From: Hemileia vastatrix
Lineage: Eukaryota > Basidiomycota > Pucciniomycetes > Pucciniales > Zaghouaniaceae
Assembly (NCBI GenBank): GCA_030280995.1
Contig: JASXTE010000017.1
Location: forward strand, 19,344,498-19,408,497
Length of the DNA stretch: 64,000 nt
Direction: 5' to 3'
Shown one piece after another: positions 10,707 to 23,900 of this stretch. Every line of letters begins with the position of its first letter. The stretch's first letter is position 1. The notes below the pieces were generated by a model. That model was not told where the DNA came from and ran no database searches. It saw only the letters and a program-made list of their open reading frames with translations. The position numbers and the translations under genes are program-made.

Positions 10707-13069
10707 TCAGTAAGAAAAACCCTCGTAGTATAAATCAATGGAGCCACCAGCAGCTCGGAGTCGTTTGGATACAACAGATCGAGTTAATGTATTCAAGGTC
10801 GTAGGTCCACAACCTAGTAGGAAATAACGTCAATTTCAACTAAGTTATTTGAAAGCATATCTTTTTATAAATCTATAAGGAGAAAATATAACATGAAACT
10901 CACAGGAAACCAGCATTCGTCCACTAGCTTTAGCCATTTCCTGTTCCAAAATTTCATTCAACTTCGGTGGACCGCGTTTAGTCAACTCTGAAAGAGGGCC
11001 AATGTCATCTTTTTCCTCATTCTCATTAACATCGATTGCCATTATTTCGTCAACTTCATGCCCACCATGATTGTATTCTCCATCAAACGAAGGTCTTTCA
11101 TCGACAAAGGAAGCCATAAGATGTTGAGCGGAAACCGGCCGATTATTAATGTGCACATTATGATTAGGAGATTCAGGTCGACATTCAGTTAGATCCTCGC
11201 CGTCACCACTATTTAAGCTCTGAATCGAATTTCGTGGTGGATCATGAGGTATTTCATAATCCACATGAGAAGAGAACCGGTTTTTAGGTGGAGAGACCAG
11301 TGTAACGTCGCTGGTTTCAAGTGAAGTAGACAGTTTGGTGGTAAAGTCACGTGGTTGAAGACGGGCGTTGCGGATACTTTTTTTTGATAATGATCTTCTC
11401 AACTTACCTTCTTCTTGAACTTGAGCTGAAATGACCATTTCAGTTGGAGTTTGATGACGGTTTTCACCTTCAAAATCAGTTAGGTCAGCCAATTGAAAAG
11501 TTTGATTGGCGCCAGTAGAAAAAGAAGATTGTGGGTCATGTTGATAAGCAGATGAAATATGTTCTGCTTCTATATCTGAATCGGACTCGTTGGCATCAGA
11601 ATATTGACGATAGAAGGGGGGCAACGGTGGCAATCCCAACGGGGGCGGATATGATTTCTCAAGATCAGGTGATGTTGATGGCATTTGCAAGGATTTGAGG
11701 GGAGCATTGAAGGATGAGGACCCGGTTACATGAAGATCAACAGTTAGTTGGTAGGGGGTAACCATCATCATGCATCGCTTCAAAGATGGAGCAACCCAAG
11801 CAAGATGAGCTAATAAGGTGATTGTCAGTTAGTCTACGTGAAGTCTAAACTACTATGCGTCCCAACAAAAATATGTTTTCAATAAGCACATTCCAAACTA
11901 ACCGTGTTCACGCAATATCCAAACCAATCGAATTCTTTCAACAGTCATAGGTTTTGATTTTCTTTTAGTAGAGGAAGAAGCATGACTGAGATTCGCCAAT
12001 TGATAACAAATTTCTTCCAACACACTCATTCCAAAACTGATTCCACTTCCACCGCATACAATGAGCAGATTACTGTAATGAGTGGTCCATTTCATACGGG
12101 GTGATGTGCCAAAAGCCATGCTAATCATGCACCTCAAAAGAATCCCATTCAAATGCTTTGTAAAAGTTTTTTGTCCCAAATGCAATTGTGAAATATATGC
12201 CTTGCGAAGTTTGAGGACATGATTATAGAGTGATTTTGAAAAGCCTTTTCTAGCTCGAATGATGATAATTAACATTCCATCATTCAAATTTTTGGAACTT
12301 GCGATCGTATAGGGATGGGTTTGCCACCAATTAACCGAAGGGATGTTTAAAAGGACATGCTGGCCAATGGCCCAGTTGAAAGGTTTGATGGGTTTGAACG
12401 TGAGACGGATAGTGTAACCAGGCAACAACTGCGCCAAAGCGAATCCTGGAGGAATGGAAAGCTCAGTGGTGGGAGTAGTGGCTTGGGATGGAATGGAAGA
12501 ATGAGATTTGGTCTCTGGTCCAGGGGATAATGCAGGTGAAGGAGGAGAGGATTGGGGAAGAAAATGGGCATTAGAACCAGAATGTGGATTTGAAGGTTTA
12601 TAATCTGTAGAGTAAGGATGTGGCTGATTGGAATTAAGACGAGAGGAAGAGTAGGGAGACAAAGTCATTCTTTTCATATGTTGTAAACGAGAGGGAGTGT
12701 TACGAGAATGGAGAAAAAGACTGTCATCAGCAACACTTATGTCTGATTGACTTGTTGTAATCATTTTGTCCATCAAATCCTTTCCTTGAGAGTTGCTCCA
12801 AAATTGTGTCAATCCAATCTGCGGAGAGAAGGCACCATTGACCCAAAACCAAGCAGCTAATCTCCAAGCTCTTTCAGCCCCCCACAATGAAACTGCCATC
12901 ACAGACCAAGCCCAAAGAGGTTCATAATGAATGACACAACCAATTAAAAAGATGACAGCTAAGAAACAATGAGAATAATAGAAGAATTCATAGAATCTGT
13001 CGCGGAGGGGTTTTAAGGACAGAATGGTCATCAAGGTGAGGGCAATGTAGGCCTACGAGACAATTTTGT

Positions 13070-13100
<31 letters not shown>

Positions 13101-14160
13101 GAAAAGAAAAAAATCAATCATTACGATTAAGAGCGTGAAGAATATGAAATCAACACACCACAACGCCCCAATTGAATCTATAATACTGCCAAACAATTTT
13201 CAAGATGGGTCTCCCAAAAGGATCATAATCAGAAGCCAGCTGAATAGAAAATGTAACCGTATGAGCAGTGCTCAGAATCCAAACAATGCGGCCAATCCAG
13301 CGATGAAGAGGAGCAATTTTATCAAAACCATAATTTGTGAAGAATGGCGTAGCAAAGACATTGAAAGGATAAGATTTGAGGGCAATGGAAACCACCAGTG
13401 GCAAGATAGCATAAGCAACGAGCCCAAGACGGGAAGACAGAGTCCACATGTTGCGTTGGATATCATAATTGGGGGCAGCCAAGAGAGGATCATTAAATGG
13501 GGCCCAACCCCCTGGGTTGAGAGATAAAGCAGAAGCCCTCGGAACAAGCAGATGATGATCGGGCTGACGACGAGCAAGTGGAGCATACGTAGTTTTAGGG
13601 GGAGCATTGTAAAAGACTTGGACTTCGCACTCGCCTCCCCAAGTGCAAGTACGTGGGTTGATATAGTCTGTACCGACAAGAGAGAGGGCAAGAACAACTA
13701 AAGAGAACATGAAAACTGCCACTGCTTGAGGAAAGGATAGATTGAGCCAGCTTGTGAAAGGAGTGTGATGAGGTAGTAATGAGGGAATACGAAGGATGGA
13801 CAGGTGTGCGTAAGGAGTTGATTTACGGGTAAAAAAGTTATGAGAATGATACAGAAAGGACCAAGAAGCAAGAACAAATGCGATGATGATCCAAAACTAA
13901 GGAATCATAGATAAGGATGATGAACACTGAATGAGTCCAGATGAAATGCGTACCATGTAAGCATATCTCCAAGAAGGAGGACTGAGGACATGGGCATCGA
14001 GATAAGGGACAATAAAGTAATAAAGAAAAGTGTAAGTGTTTCCGGGCTGAGCCGTTGAGGTGCCATAGTTGACCCGGTTGGGGGATGTTTTGGATGGAGA
14101 AGAAGCCAAAGATGCATATGGCGGGCTGTAGGGAACGGAAGCGATAGTTGCAGTGGCCAT
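10707..14160 (-). CDS. Ferric reductase / NADPH oxidase-family transmembrane oxidoreductase (5 exons, 1035 aa)
   Basis: Exons: 14160-13954, 13896-13159, 13052-11903, 11809-10904, 10813-10707; all junctions are GT-AG and the phases add to 1036 codons. The family moves electrons from NADPH through FAD and two hemes across a membrane, typically reducing extracellular Fe3+ or Cu2+. Seen: several hydrophobic segments; heme-ligand His pairs in LHRWIGR...TAHTV (near 266/280) and YYSHCF...VIHYE (near 342/356); FAD motif HPYTIAS (about 560); nucleotide motif GGSGIS (about 649); CGPTTL (about 1002). It is longer than most fungal Fre proteins (about 600-800 aa) because of a Ser/Pro-rich insert between heme and FAD domains and a roughly 200-aa acidic, Ser-rich insert before CGP. 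FRE is favoured over NOX by the long N-terminal region. An in-frame ATG at 14193 is a possible alternative start. Confidence 0.88.
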
Positions 14161-14420
14161 CACAGGCTGAGAAGGGAAAAGAAAGAAATCCAAAGATATG
14201 GATGAGGATGAGGATGAGGATGAAGATGAGGATGAGGATGAGGGGAAAATCAGCGGCCAATCGCTCTACTTATGTGGACCCACTGCCCCAGCACATTTAA
14301 GGTTTGAGCCCCAGCACATTCAGCATTTCGCTTCCTGTCAACGGATTCGTCCATCACTCTCATTAATTGGCCATCTATTCACATACTTTCCACTCTCACC
14401 AACAAGCTTCAAGTCTCGCC
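14161..14420. promoter_or_regulatory. Shared divergent promoter region of the ferric reductase and CBP20 genes
   Basis: Only 260 bp separate the two start codons. It contains a GAT/GAG hexanucleotide repeat (14196-14240), which lies just upstream of the reductase start. No TATA box is obvious. Confidence 0.6.
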
Positions 14421-15165
14421 ATGGCACACGTCACCTCAAATCTCGACTCCTATTCGTCATACAGAGACTCCCGTTCTTCGCTTACTTACCGCCAGCAACA
14501 GCAGCAGCTTGCCTCCTCTTCAACCGTCTATGTCGGTAACCTCTCCTTCTTCACTACCGAAGAACAAATATTTCAGCTTTTTTCACTCGTCGGTCCCATA
14601 AAGCGTATCATCATGGGCCTCGATCGTAACACCAAAACGCCTTGTGGATTTTGCTTTGTTGAGTACTATCAACACACCCAAGCTCTTGCTTCTCTACGTT
14701 ATATCTCTGGCACTAAACTCGACGAGCGCATCATTCGTGCCGATCTTGATCCTGGTTATCGAGATGGTCGTCAATATGGTCGAGGCAAATCTGGAGGTCA
14801 AGTCCGTGATGAATACCGCGAAGATTATGATGTTGGTCGAGGGGGCTGGGGTCATCTTAAACGTTCACAATCTGAACGTGAACGTCAGTTTTTACAAGAT
14901 GCCGTTTACCGCGATGACCATGATCGGCGAGGTCACCGTGATGTCCCAGATGGGTTTGATGCTAGCAAATTGCTTCCAAATGAAGTATATTTTTTCTTTT
15001 CTTTTTCTTTTTCTTTTTCTTTATATATAATATATATATCTTCTTTCGATCGGAGCTGGTACTTTTCAACAAACCTCATCTCATCATCATTATCATCATT
15101 TTTATTTTTATTCTTACTTACAGGTTCCAAGATTTAGAACTGATCAAGATGAGGAAGAAATGTGA
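14421..15165 (+). CDS. CBC2: Nuclear cap-binding protein subunit 2 (CBP20), 2 exons, 201 aa
   Basis: Exons 14421-14984 and 15124-15165; the intron is GTATAT...TTACAG with a T-rich stretch and the protein ends DEEEM. CBP20 is the RRM subunit that, with CBP80, binds the m7G cap in the nucleus and supports splicing, export and 3'-end processing. Seen: RNP2 [15 protein letters not shown] (from about 36), RNP1 CGFCFVEY (about 75-82), and the cap-pocket C-terminal signature [18 protein letters not shown] (about 115-132), nearly identical to animal CBP20. I chose the ATG at 14421 (MAHVTSNLD) because it precedes the Ser/Tyr/Gln-rich lead-in to the RRM; an in-frame ATG at 14367 would add 18 residues. 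Confidence 0.95.
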
Positions 15166-15486
15166 AAGACTTGATATAACTTTATTTTAAAATTACCCTT
15201 TTCTCCAACAAAAAAGTACTGTCAATGATTGTTTATCATCATTTTCACTTGATACCACTTCCTTTATCGTCACCATCTCCAATGATGAAGAGATTGAATT
15301 CGAGCCTTTTTATTTCAAGTAGATGGTGAACTATCTTTCAATAGTTCATCACATCACATATTATCTAATATATTTTATGAAATAATCAGAAAATCGCGTT
15401 AAATAATGTTCTCTGATGTTGCGTTATATATCTTCCATTTTATCACAAAAAGGCCCTATTCTGTTCTTCCAAACTTAACGCACATT

Positions 15487-15523
<37 letters not shown>

Positions 15524-16284
15524 ATTTGAAAAAAACCTTCCCTCCTTCCATCTATCAAAAAATAATTTCCTGGGTTCTCAACACAACCATCTCTAGCTGT
15601 GACCCTACAGCTCAACGTAACGACTGCAGCGATCTTTACAAAAGTAAGTTTACACGAAGGATGTGACATCATTAGTGACGAAGAGCCTAATTGTATAAGC
15701 TCTATTGAGTTGAAATAGTTAAGAGAATATCGCCTTACCCACCACTCAAACATTGGTGGGAAACAGCAGAGACTTAAAAAGACTACTACTGCTACTCACT
15801 TCAAAAAATCGAAAAAAAAGGTGCAGCTGAAAGTGGCGGAAAGAGTGTTTCTTTTTGGGTCAAGGTCCTCTTGATTCTGGTACAATATTGCAGGTTGCTC
15901 TTGATATTCAACCAAAGATTGGCATAACTCAACTTTTAGGATTGTGAGTGAGTCTTCCTCCTTGCTACCTCCAAGCCAAGTGGCTCATCTTCAACCATGA
16001 ATGATGTTAATTATATCAACTCATCTTTCTTTCTTTGCCATCTTCATCACCTTCACTGTGACAGACTTCCCAGTAAGCACTCCCTCACACTCCCTCACAC
16101 TCCCTCACACTCCCTGGGCTGATGGCTTTGTCCAATGAGATTTGGGCGCATGTGGTCACGTGTTCCGTCGTCTACGTGGTCACTTTGAAATTTCTTTGGC
16201 TTCCTCGTCTTTTGTTTTACTCTTCATCTCCCTCAATCTCTTTCTGCGTTTCTGCCTAAGACGTGGGGTGGGCCTATTCCTACC
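15166..16284. other. Intergenic between CBC2 and the glucosidase gene
   Basis: It holds a (TA)n tract (about 15490-15520), a four-fold 10-bp repeat CACTCCCTCA (about 16077-16117) and a CACGTG palindrome at 16157-16162, the last two within about 210 bp of the glucosidase start. No convincing ORF. Confidence 0.6.
16157..16162. promoter_or_regulatory. CACGTG E-box/G-box upstream of glucosidase I
   Basis: A perfect CACGTG, a bHLH-factor core site in fungi, lies 123 bp upstream of the ATG. A function is inferred from position only. Confidence 0.35.
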
Positions 16285-16535
16285 ATGCATTCTACTTCCC
16301 AATGGTTATTTCTAGCTGCGATTCACTCTTTAATTGCTGCTTCCTACGCTTCAGATCACTCTCAAGATCTTCACAATGCCGCAAATCATTCTTTGCTATG
16401 GGGTACCTACCGTCCTAATCTTTACTTTGGCTTCAGGCCGCAGCAACCTAACTCTCTCCTCACTGGTATCCTCTGGCATGGTCTTAATGACTTTCAGGGA
16501 TCCCAACGTCAGCTCTTTTTCATCTTCATCTTCCT

Positions 16536-16571
<36 letters not shown>

Positions 16572-19500
16572 CTTTACTCTAACCCAGCTCGCTCTTGATC
16601 TCTTTTCCTCCCAGATGTTCGTCATTCTTGTGAGCAATCTGATGATTTAAAGGGATATGGATGGTCAAAACATGATGGTCGGAATTTTGGCTCTCAATAC
16701 ATCAATGATGTCGAAAATAACGTCGTCTTAACCACTGAATTCTTAAAGGTTCCAGGCGGAAATCATGGTCAAGTTTGATTCATTTCCTCTTAGCTTATTT
16801 CATCACTCATTCCTTATGTTCTTGATGGTTTTAGGTGGTAGCTGGGGTGTTAGAATAAAAGGTGAACTGATTGATAAAAGTAAGGGTGACTCTTCTTCAA
16901 ATTTTACTAATTATAATTACTCGGGGTGACATGCTTACCATGATGCATTTTACAGACAGACCATCTATCATCAGCTTGGTCAACTACTTTGGAATGGATG
17001 GATTGGGAACTCTTCAACTCGACAACGAGGAAAGCGATGATGTCAGTAAATATTTTATTATGTTTATATACATTTATCTATATCGATATTCTGATTACTT
17101 ATCAAATAAATGCGAACCTTAAAAAAATAAAAAATAATAAAAAAAACGCTATAGGGACTTGAGGATCCAGTAACTATTTCCGGCTCATCTAATCAGCTTG
17201 GTGATTTTACCATCAAGGTAGAAGACAGTGAGTTTTTCATTGCGCGAAGATCATAACTACTTGCTGTCAATGACCGCGACGAACTGGATCGTAATGATAG
17301 GCCCAGCTAATCAGGAAGTCCCAACTTTTCGGCACGCAGAGGATTTTGGTGATCGAGTCAAAAATACTCATTACTCAGGAATCCAAATTCCTGTTGGTCA
17401 AATTTGGAAGGCAAGAGGTATGGCCAAATTGGCTTAATGCGTGAATGTTGGATTTTGACTCATCAAATGATTATTAAACGCGTTTGATAGATTATATAAT
17501 AAGCACGATTCAAAGCAACATGCAAACTCATATCGATAAATATACTCCTGAAGACATGCCAGATCCTTCTTTGACCCTCACTCTAAATAATGAGATATAT
17601 TACGGCAGCAACCTTTTCGCTGTTCAAAAAGCCTATAAGGTTCCATTTGAAGTAGATATTTATTATAAAGGTGACGGCGCATCTCAGATCAACTCTCCAT
17701 CATTAACCGCTGGCCTACTGGCTTCGTCCGAATTATTTGACTATCGTTTTCAACAAATATTTCCTAAAATTTATTCTTCTTCGGAATCATATAGCAATTC
17801 TCAAATTCAAATGGCAAAAGACATGGTTTCTAGTATGCTAGGCGGAATCGGATACTTTCATGGATCCTCCATTGTTGACCGGAACTTCGCCCATGATTAT
17901 GATGATGATGGATTACTTTTGAGTGGGCACAGTGATGAAGGTAGAGATCGACGTCCGGATCCTCAAATGACTGAAGAAAATCAACTACTCACTGCTACTC
18001 CCAGTCGTAGTTTTTTTCCTAGAGGATTCTACTGGGATGAAGGGTTTCATTTACTCTTGATCGGTGCTTGGGATAATGACTTGAGCTTAGAGATTTTAAA
18101 AAGTTGGTTAAATTTAATTGATTCGGATGGATGGGTTGGTAGAGAACAAATCTTAGGTGATGAGGCTAGAAGTAAAGTGCCTGTTGAATTTCAAACTCAG
18201 TACTCTAATCATGCTAACCCACCTACTCTAACTATGGGAGTGACTTCTTATATTCGAAGACTCAAGCGCTATGGTGCCGAGTCGATTAGTGATGCTACGT
18301 TGGGCATGGCTTCACAAATGAAGCTAGAGGCTTCAAGTGAAGCCGATCAAAATGATCTGACTAATCGACACTTGAAAGATATACAACTTGCTCGTCAATT
18401 TCTTCTTGATGTGTATCCTAAACTCAAACGGCATTATGAATGGTTTAGAGAAACCCAAGTAGGTCAAATTAAGGAATGGGGAAGAGAAGCCAGAAGTAAA
18501 ACGGAAGGCTATCGATGGAGAGGTCGTACAGAAAAACACGTTTTAACCTCGGGAATCGATGATTATCCTAGAGGTTTACCTCATCCTGGAGAATTACACT
18601 TGGATTTGATTTGTTGGATGGGTTTCTTTACTGAGACTATGAGACAAATTGCTGAATATTTACAGGAAGAAGACGATGCGTTTGAATTTGAAAAGATTTA
18701 TAAAGCTATTAAGAATAACGTTGAAGGTTTGAAAAAATTCATATCTGTTTTATGGACCAGAGAATCTCAAATGTTAATGTTTATTTTTTATGTCTTGGAA
18801 TAGATTTACATTGGAATGAAAAAGAAAACATGTACTGTGATGTTAGTGTGAATGAAAATGGTAAGCCTCGGAGTGTTCTTCAATAGTCTTCTTGTATACA
18901 TATCACAGCGATATATGTGAACACTAATTAAAATATGGGTGATTTAAAAAATGCAGATGAATCATATTTTGTTTGTCATAAAGGTTATCTGTCTCTTTTC
19001 CCATTACTAATGGGATTAGTTGACAATGATTCGACTCATCTTGGATCTATATTGGATATCATTCAAGATCCTGAACATCTTTGGTCTGATTATGGAGTTC
19101 GAAGTCTTTCTAAATCTGATCCTTATTTTGGAAAAGATGAAAATTACTGGAGAGGTCCAATTTGGATTCCATTCAATTTTATGATCCTCAATGCACTTTC
19201 AAATGTAAAGTCTAAATTTGACGAATATGTCGATTTCGGTTTATAGTAAAGGCTAATTTATTGTTTGGTTTTATATTTTTGGGGTTGGATAAATTAAGAA
19301 ATATGCTAAAGAACCAGGACCTTATCAACACCAGGCTGCTATTGTTTTCAGTCAGTTGAAAGAAAATGTGATTAAAAATGTGCACCAAGTAAGTTTTTGA
19401 GTTTTTCAATTGTATTTTGTATCTTTGTTATGTTATGTTTTGTTTTTTTGTTGTTGTTTTTTTTTTTTTTTTTTTTTGCACTTTTTGTCTGTTTGATGTT

Positions 19501-19715
19501 TTTCATTCATTAATCATTCATTTTTTTCTGTTTCTTTTTTTTTCTGTTAAAAAACTCTTGTTGGGAATGGATAAAAAAATGGTTAGGAGTGGGAAAGAAC
19601 AGGGTTTACATGGGAACAATATGATGCTTTAACTGGAGAAGGTCGTAGATCTAAACCGTTTACAGGTTGGACTAGTTTAGTAGCGATGATTATGGCGGAT
19701 CAATTCGATATGTAA
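16285..19715 (+). CDS. Mannosyl-oligosaccharide glucosidase I (GH63), 11 exons, 818 aa
   Basis: Exons: 16285-16507, 16615-16767, 16835-16879, 16956-17041, 17155-17227, 17301-17417, 17491-18726, 18804-18860, 18957-19204, 19299-19388, 19587-19715; GT-AG throughout, phases add to 819 codons. The family (yeast Cwh41) trims the outermost glucose from Glc3Man9GlcNAc2 in the ER, the first step of N-glycan processing. Seen: a hydrophobic N-terminal signal or anchor (MHSTSQWLFLAAIHSLIAAS), the N-terminal WGTYRPNLYFG motif, the catalytic (alpha/alpha)6 domain with RGFYWDEGFHLLLIG (near 407), CHKGYLSLFPLL, YWRGPIWI (near 724) and the C-terminal WEQY...GWTSL. Length matches the family. The 198-nt last intron is T-rich, and intron 1 contains a 29-base T-run. 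Confidence 0.93.
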
Positions 19716-19845
19716 TTAATCAATCAATCTATCAACCTATCTATCAATGAATCAAGCAAACATCTTGTTGTATTCATGTAGTTGTCTGTGGTTTTTTTCT
19801 TGAGTTGTAAGTAGGGAGAAAAGGGGTTTTTTTCCCCCAGTTTCC

Positions 19846-19884
<39 letters not shown>

Positions 19885-20328
19885 AATACAAATAGGTAGG
19901 TACATAGATGCATAGTTACATGGGCAGATAAATTTTTTATTTTATTTTTGTTTAATTGGCGTTTTTGATCTTATATTTATCGGGTAGATTTTTTCGTTTT
20001 TTTGTGTGTGTGGTGAGGGATTAGATGATGAGGATGGAATGAACTATGGAATGATCAGGTTTGTTTGTTTGTTTTAAAAAGTGAGAGAAAGCGAAAGGGA
20101 ATTTGGATAAGTGGGTGAGGAAGTGAGGTAGATGAATGGATAGTGTGGCACACTGCAGAGGAAGGTATGAGCATGTGGATGGGTGAACGTGGGGGTAAAG
20201 ATGTGGAAAGAGAGGGGCAGGGCAGGTGTGAGGAAGTGTGAAAAGTGAAAAGTGAAGCCAGTTAGATGAAAGAGATTAATTTATATCAAATTTATTCATG
20301 TGAGGAAAAGGGCATGTCAGTTTTTTTT
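19716..20328. other. Intergenic, 3' of glucosidase I
   Basis: It contains a (TA)n tract (19853-19881) and a purine-rich stretch (about 20075-20280). No gene recognised. It ends at the GGTGT duplication that bounds the nested transposon cluster. Confidence 0.6.
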
Positions 20329-20333
20329 GGTGT

Positions 20334-20537
20334 TGTTTATGTATACATATGGTTATGGTTAGTGATTATTCAATATGTACGTACATACCTTGATTCTTAG
20401 TGTATGATAATAACCTATGGTGCAGCTGATGTGTCTAACTGTGGTTTACTTTGGATGAAGTGCTGACACTGCTACCATAAGTGAGTAATGAAATTCATAG
20501 GGTTCACTCTGGACAAAGTGCTGATACTGCTACCATA
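20334..20537 (+). repeat. 5' LTR of the host copia element (204 bp)
   Basis: It begins TGTTTATGTATACATA and ends CTGCTACCATA. It carries two tandem versions of the tail (CACTCTGGACAAAGTGCTGA-type), as do the 3' LTR of this element and the solo LTR at 54275. The following bases GATTATAAGC are a degraded version of the GGTTATGGGC primer site seen in the related minus-strand element at 61.4 kb. Confidence 0.85.
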
Positions 20538-20778
20538 GATTATAAGCTGTCCCAGATTTGTGACTAGCAGTCATTATGATCTTGTATATTCCTGGAACTG
20601 ATTGTGGGTCTCAAGCTTTTGTCTCTTGTTAAACAATGGCTTCCTCTGAGTGTTCAATTAATTCTTGATACCCCTTATTTTGTCTGGTATCTCATTCATG
20701 CCCTATTGACATAAACAACCTCTGACCCTTTTAAATCTAAACCTAAAATCTAATGTGACTGACCATCCTTATTTAGAG

Positions 20779-20783
<5 letters not shown>

Positions 20784-20813
<30 letters not shown>

Positions 20814-20948
20814 GATATTCTGACTCACATATTCAAAGTTATTACATGTGAAAGAAGATAATCATGGTCCTTCTCTCACTCTATCTCCCCTAAAAAACCA
20901 TCTCTCCAGTTCAATCTTTCCAATAGAGAAATACTGTCTTCCCCTCCC

Positions 20949-20986
<38 letters not shown>
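20784..20986. repeat. Poly-A and poly-T runs in the copia leader
   Basis: A 26-base A-run near 20784-20809 and a 37-base T-run near 20950-20986 lie between the 5' LTR and gag. They are likely expansion of homopolymers; no gene. Confidence 0.8.
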
Positions 20987-20987
<1 letters not shown>

Positions 20988-20989
20988 AT

Positions 20990-23900
20990 ACTGCAGAGAG
21001 TGTATTCTCACCCAAACAGCATCACACTGTGAAATCTTCTGATCTTACCTCAACCCCTCTCCCACAACCAACTATTCCTCTTCCTCCCTTATTACCTGAC
21101 TTATCCTGTACTGCAATGGTCTATGAGACTGGGAACCTAAACATCCTATTGTTAAATACAAGGGAAAAGACTGTGGATCAGTAATTGATGATATTCTTAC
21201 CCAAGTAAAACATATGTCCAAACTTAAGATTTGATGGTTCAAATTGGCTCACATGGTATTAAAAGTATCTCATTTTTCATGTGGAAACAAAGTCATGTCA
21301 CCTCAAATAGATGACAAACGCTAATGTGATTGTGATTGAAAAACCATGCTTTTGAAGATGAAATATGCTGGGACATCATATAATTCACAATTGATGAAAA
21401 AAACTACAGAGCTTCATTGACATTGGCATCACACATGCCATCATGCATACACCATTTTGTTGTCCAAGTTTGAAACTGCTGCACATATGTCATGTATCTC
21501 TTTGTTCACTGATCTGATAAACATTAGCACCACACTATTTGTCAATGGTATGTCTCATGCAGATGCAATCAAGACTATCCTTGACACCTTCAAATGCTCC
21601 AGTTTTAAGCTGGGCTACAATGAGTTAGGAGAAATCCTCCTCCAGGTTCTAAAATCTACATCAGTCTCACATATCTCTATTGAAATAAAAAAGTATTTTG
21701 AACTATGTAAAGACCTAAAGCAACCATCTTTTGATGACATGTTCACTACCTTTCAAAATACAGTAAAAAATTTGACTATCCCCACCATGCTTCTATCAAC
21801 TAAAAGACTGATAGTTATCAACCCAGTAATAGACAAACTAATAACTCTTGCTGGAGGGGTTGATCCACAGAACATTTCTGGAAGACCTGCCCATATAATG
21901 GCAATGGTTCTACATTCAACCCAGAGGTTTGGAAAAGACATGAAATAAGACTTCAACAAGCAAGAGCAGATCTAAACACAATTAAGAATTCAATGCATGA
22001 TTGAAAAGGTAAACTGTTGTTGTCAAAAGTTCAACTCAACAAAATTGATTCTTTTTGGAAATTGATGTCCTCACCACTTCTCTCAATGAGCTTGATCTCG
22101 GTATTAATGAATGGTTGAATATTTTGGAGGCTAAATGAAAAAAAAGGGAATTGTTGACACTGGATTAAGTCACCATGTTACAGGAGATGTAGGTCTTCTC
22201 TTTGACTTTCAAAATTTTCAGACTCAAGTACCAGTGAAGACAGAAACTGACCTCAATGCTACTTTTATTACAGGTTATGGAAACATTATAATGAAAAGGC
22301 ATGGAGAAGAATTGATCACCATAAAAAAATGTTTTTTTTTATGCAATAAAGCAAAATTAACACTGATCTCACCTGTTATGTTTTATTACTAAATAATATT
22401 TCTCTTTCTCTTAATAATAATCATGATTTTTTTAATATCAAAAGACCAAAAATAAAAAAATAAAAAATAAAAAGAATTATTTACTGCTTTATTGTCTCCC
22501 TGTCATTGCAAATGGATACTTGATTTAGTTTACCCATGTAATTTAGATGTCAATTCATTTACAATCAATTTCTTTAACTCTTTATCACTGGGAAATTTAC
22601 CTGCCCCTTTTTGTTCCCAGTATTAAATTCCCTATCTCCTATCCAAAAGCAGTGCCCAACTTTATATTGGACTGGTACTAATGCCTTGGTCACACCAGCA
22701 CAAGAGTTTTACAATGAATTACAAAATTGGGTCTGTGTGATGGAACTCATACATATGTAACTTCATTCAAACTGCATTGTGATATCTGTGAAGTGTCAAA
22801 AAGTAAGAGGCACAATACCTGTATTGCTAAAAAATGAGATCATCCTCTTATGGAACTACTAGTGTCTGACTTGGTAGGGCCAATGGTGGACATGAAAAAT
22901 GAAGGGGAGATTTATGTTGCTACATTTAGCAAGTCTTTTTCATCATATGGGTAAGTATTCATTTTAAAAAAGAAACCCAATGTCATGGATGTCTTTGTTA
23001 ACTTCAAAAAAAAAAAAAAAATGGTTGGAATCTGTTGCAAGAACCCAGTAAATAAAAATTCTGTGTAAAGACAAAGGAAAAAAGTACATGAGTAAATGTT
23101 TCTCCAAGTGACTTGCTTTGAATGGCATCCTTCATGAGCACTCAATGCCCTACCATTAAAAACAGAACATAATGACAAAGTGATTCAATGACACCATTGA
23201 TGAGATAGCCAGAACTACAGTTCTAGCTTCAGATTTTCCACCCATTTTCTGGATACTGGTTTATTGTTGGGCTTCCTACATCCACAATAGATTTCCCAAT
23301 GTACAAGTGACTGATAGTATACCCTACCAACTAATGTTTAACAGGATTCCGGATTTGTCCCCAATTAAAATATTTGGACAATGAGCATACACTCATATCC
23401 CTACTGAGAAACCCAAACAGTTGCAACCCAGAGCAATGAGATGTAAGATTGTTGGTTTTTTGAATGAAGGGAAGGGATGGATATTTTGGTATCCCAAGAT
23501 GAACTTGTTTGTACAAAAAGCTATGGAAAAATTCATTGATGAAGGATTTGAGGCTGATGAAAAATTTCTTGTATCAACTTACAACAGTAACCCACAGTCT
23601 AAGGGAAACCTTTCATTCATTCTCACCACTTTATGTTTTGGGGATTTCACTGTGGAAGATACAACTGAAGCTCAAGACACTCTTGTGAACTATATCAAAA
23701 AAAATTCTGTAGATCTTTCAGACAGGTTGCAGCACTCATGTAAACATAAAATGAAACTTCCAGATTCTGATAAATGGAAAGTGGCATGCAAAGATGAAGT
23801 CCATAATATGTCTACAATGAAGGTGTGGGATAGAGATGAGGTTGATAAATTCATCAATCACAAGACCAGATATGTGGCTCAGGGTTTTGAACAAATAGAG

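Noticed and set aside
10707..14160. Calling the oxidoreductase an NADPH oxidase (NoxA/NoxB type)
   Set aside because: The heme and nucleotide motifs are shared by both groups, but the long N-terminal region with several membrane segments before the heme pairs fits ferric reductases better.
17228..17437. Reading exon 6 of the glucosidase gene from 17228 through a 22-nt intron
   Set aside because: A 22-nt intron is implausible; using GTGAGT at 17228 and the acceptor at 17300 gives a 73-nt intron and a better match to the family.
18727..18803. Extension of glucosidase exon 7 to the TAG at 18803
   Set aside because: It leads to a premature stop; donor GTTTGA at 18727 and acceptor TAG at 18803 restore the conserved LHW...YCD region in frame.
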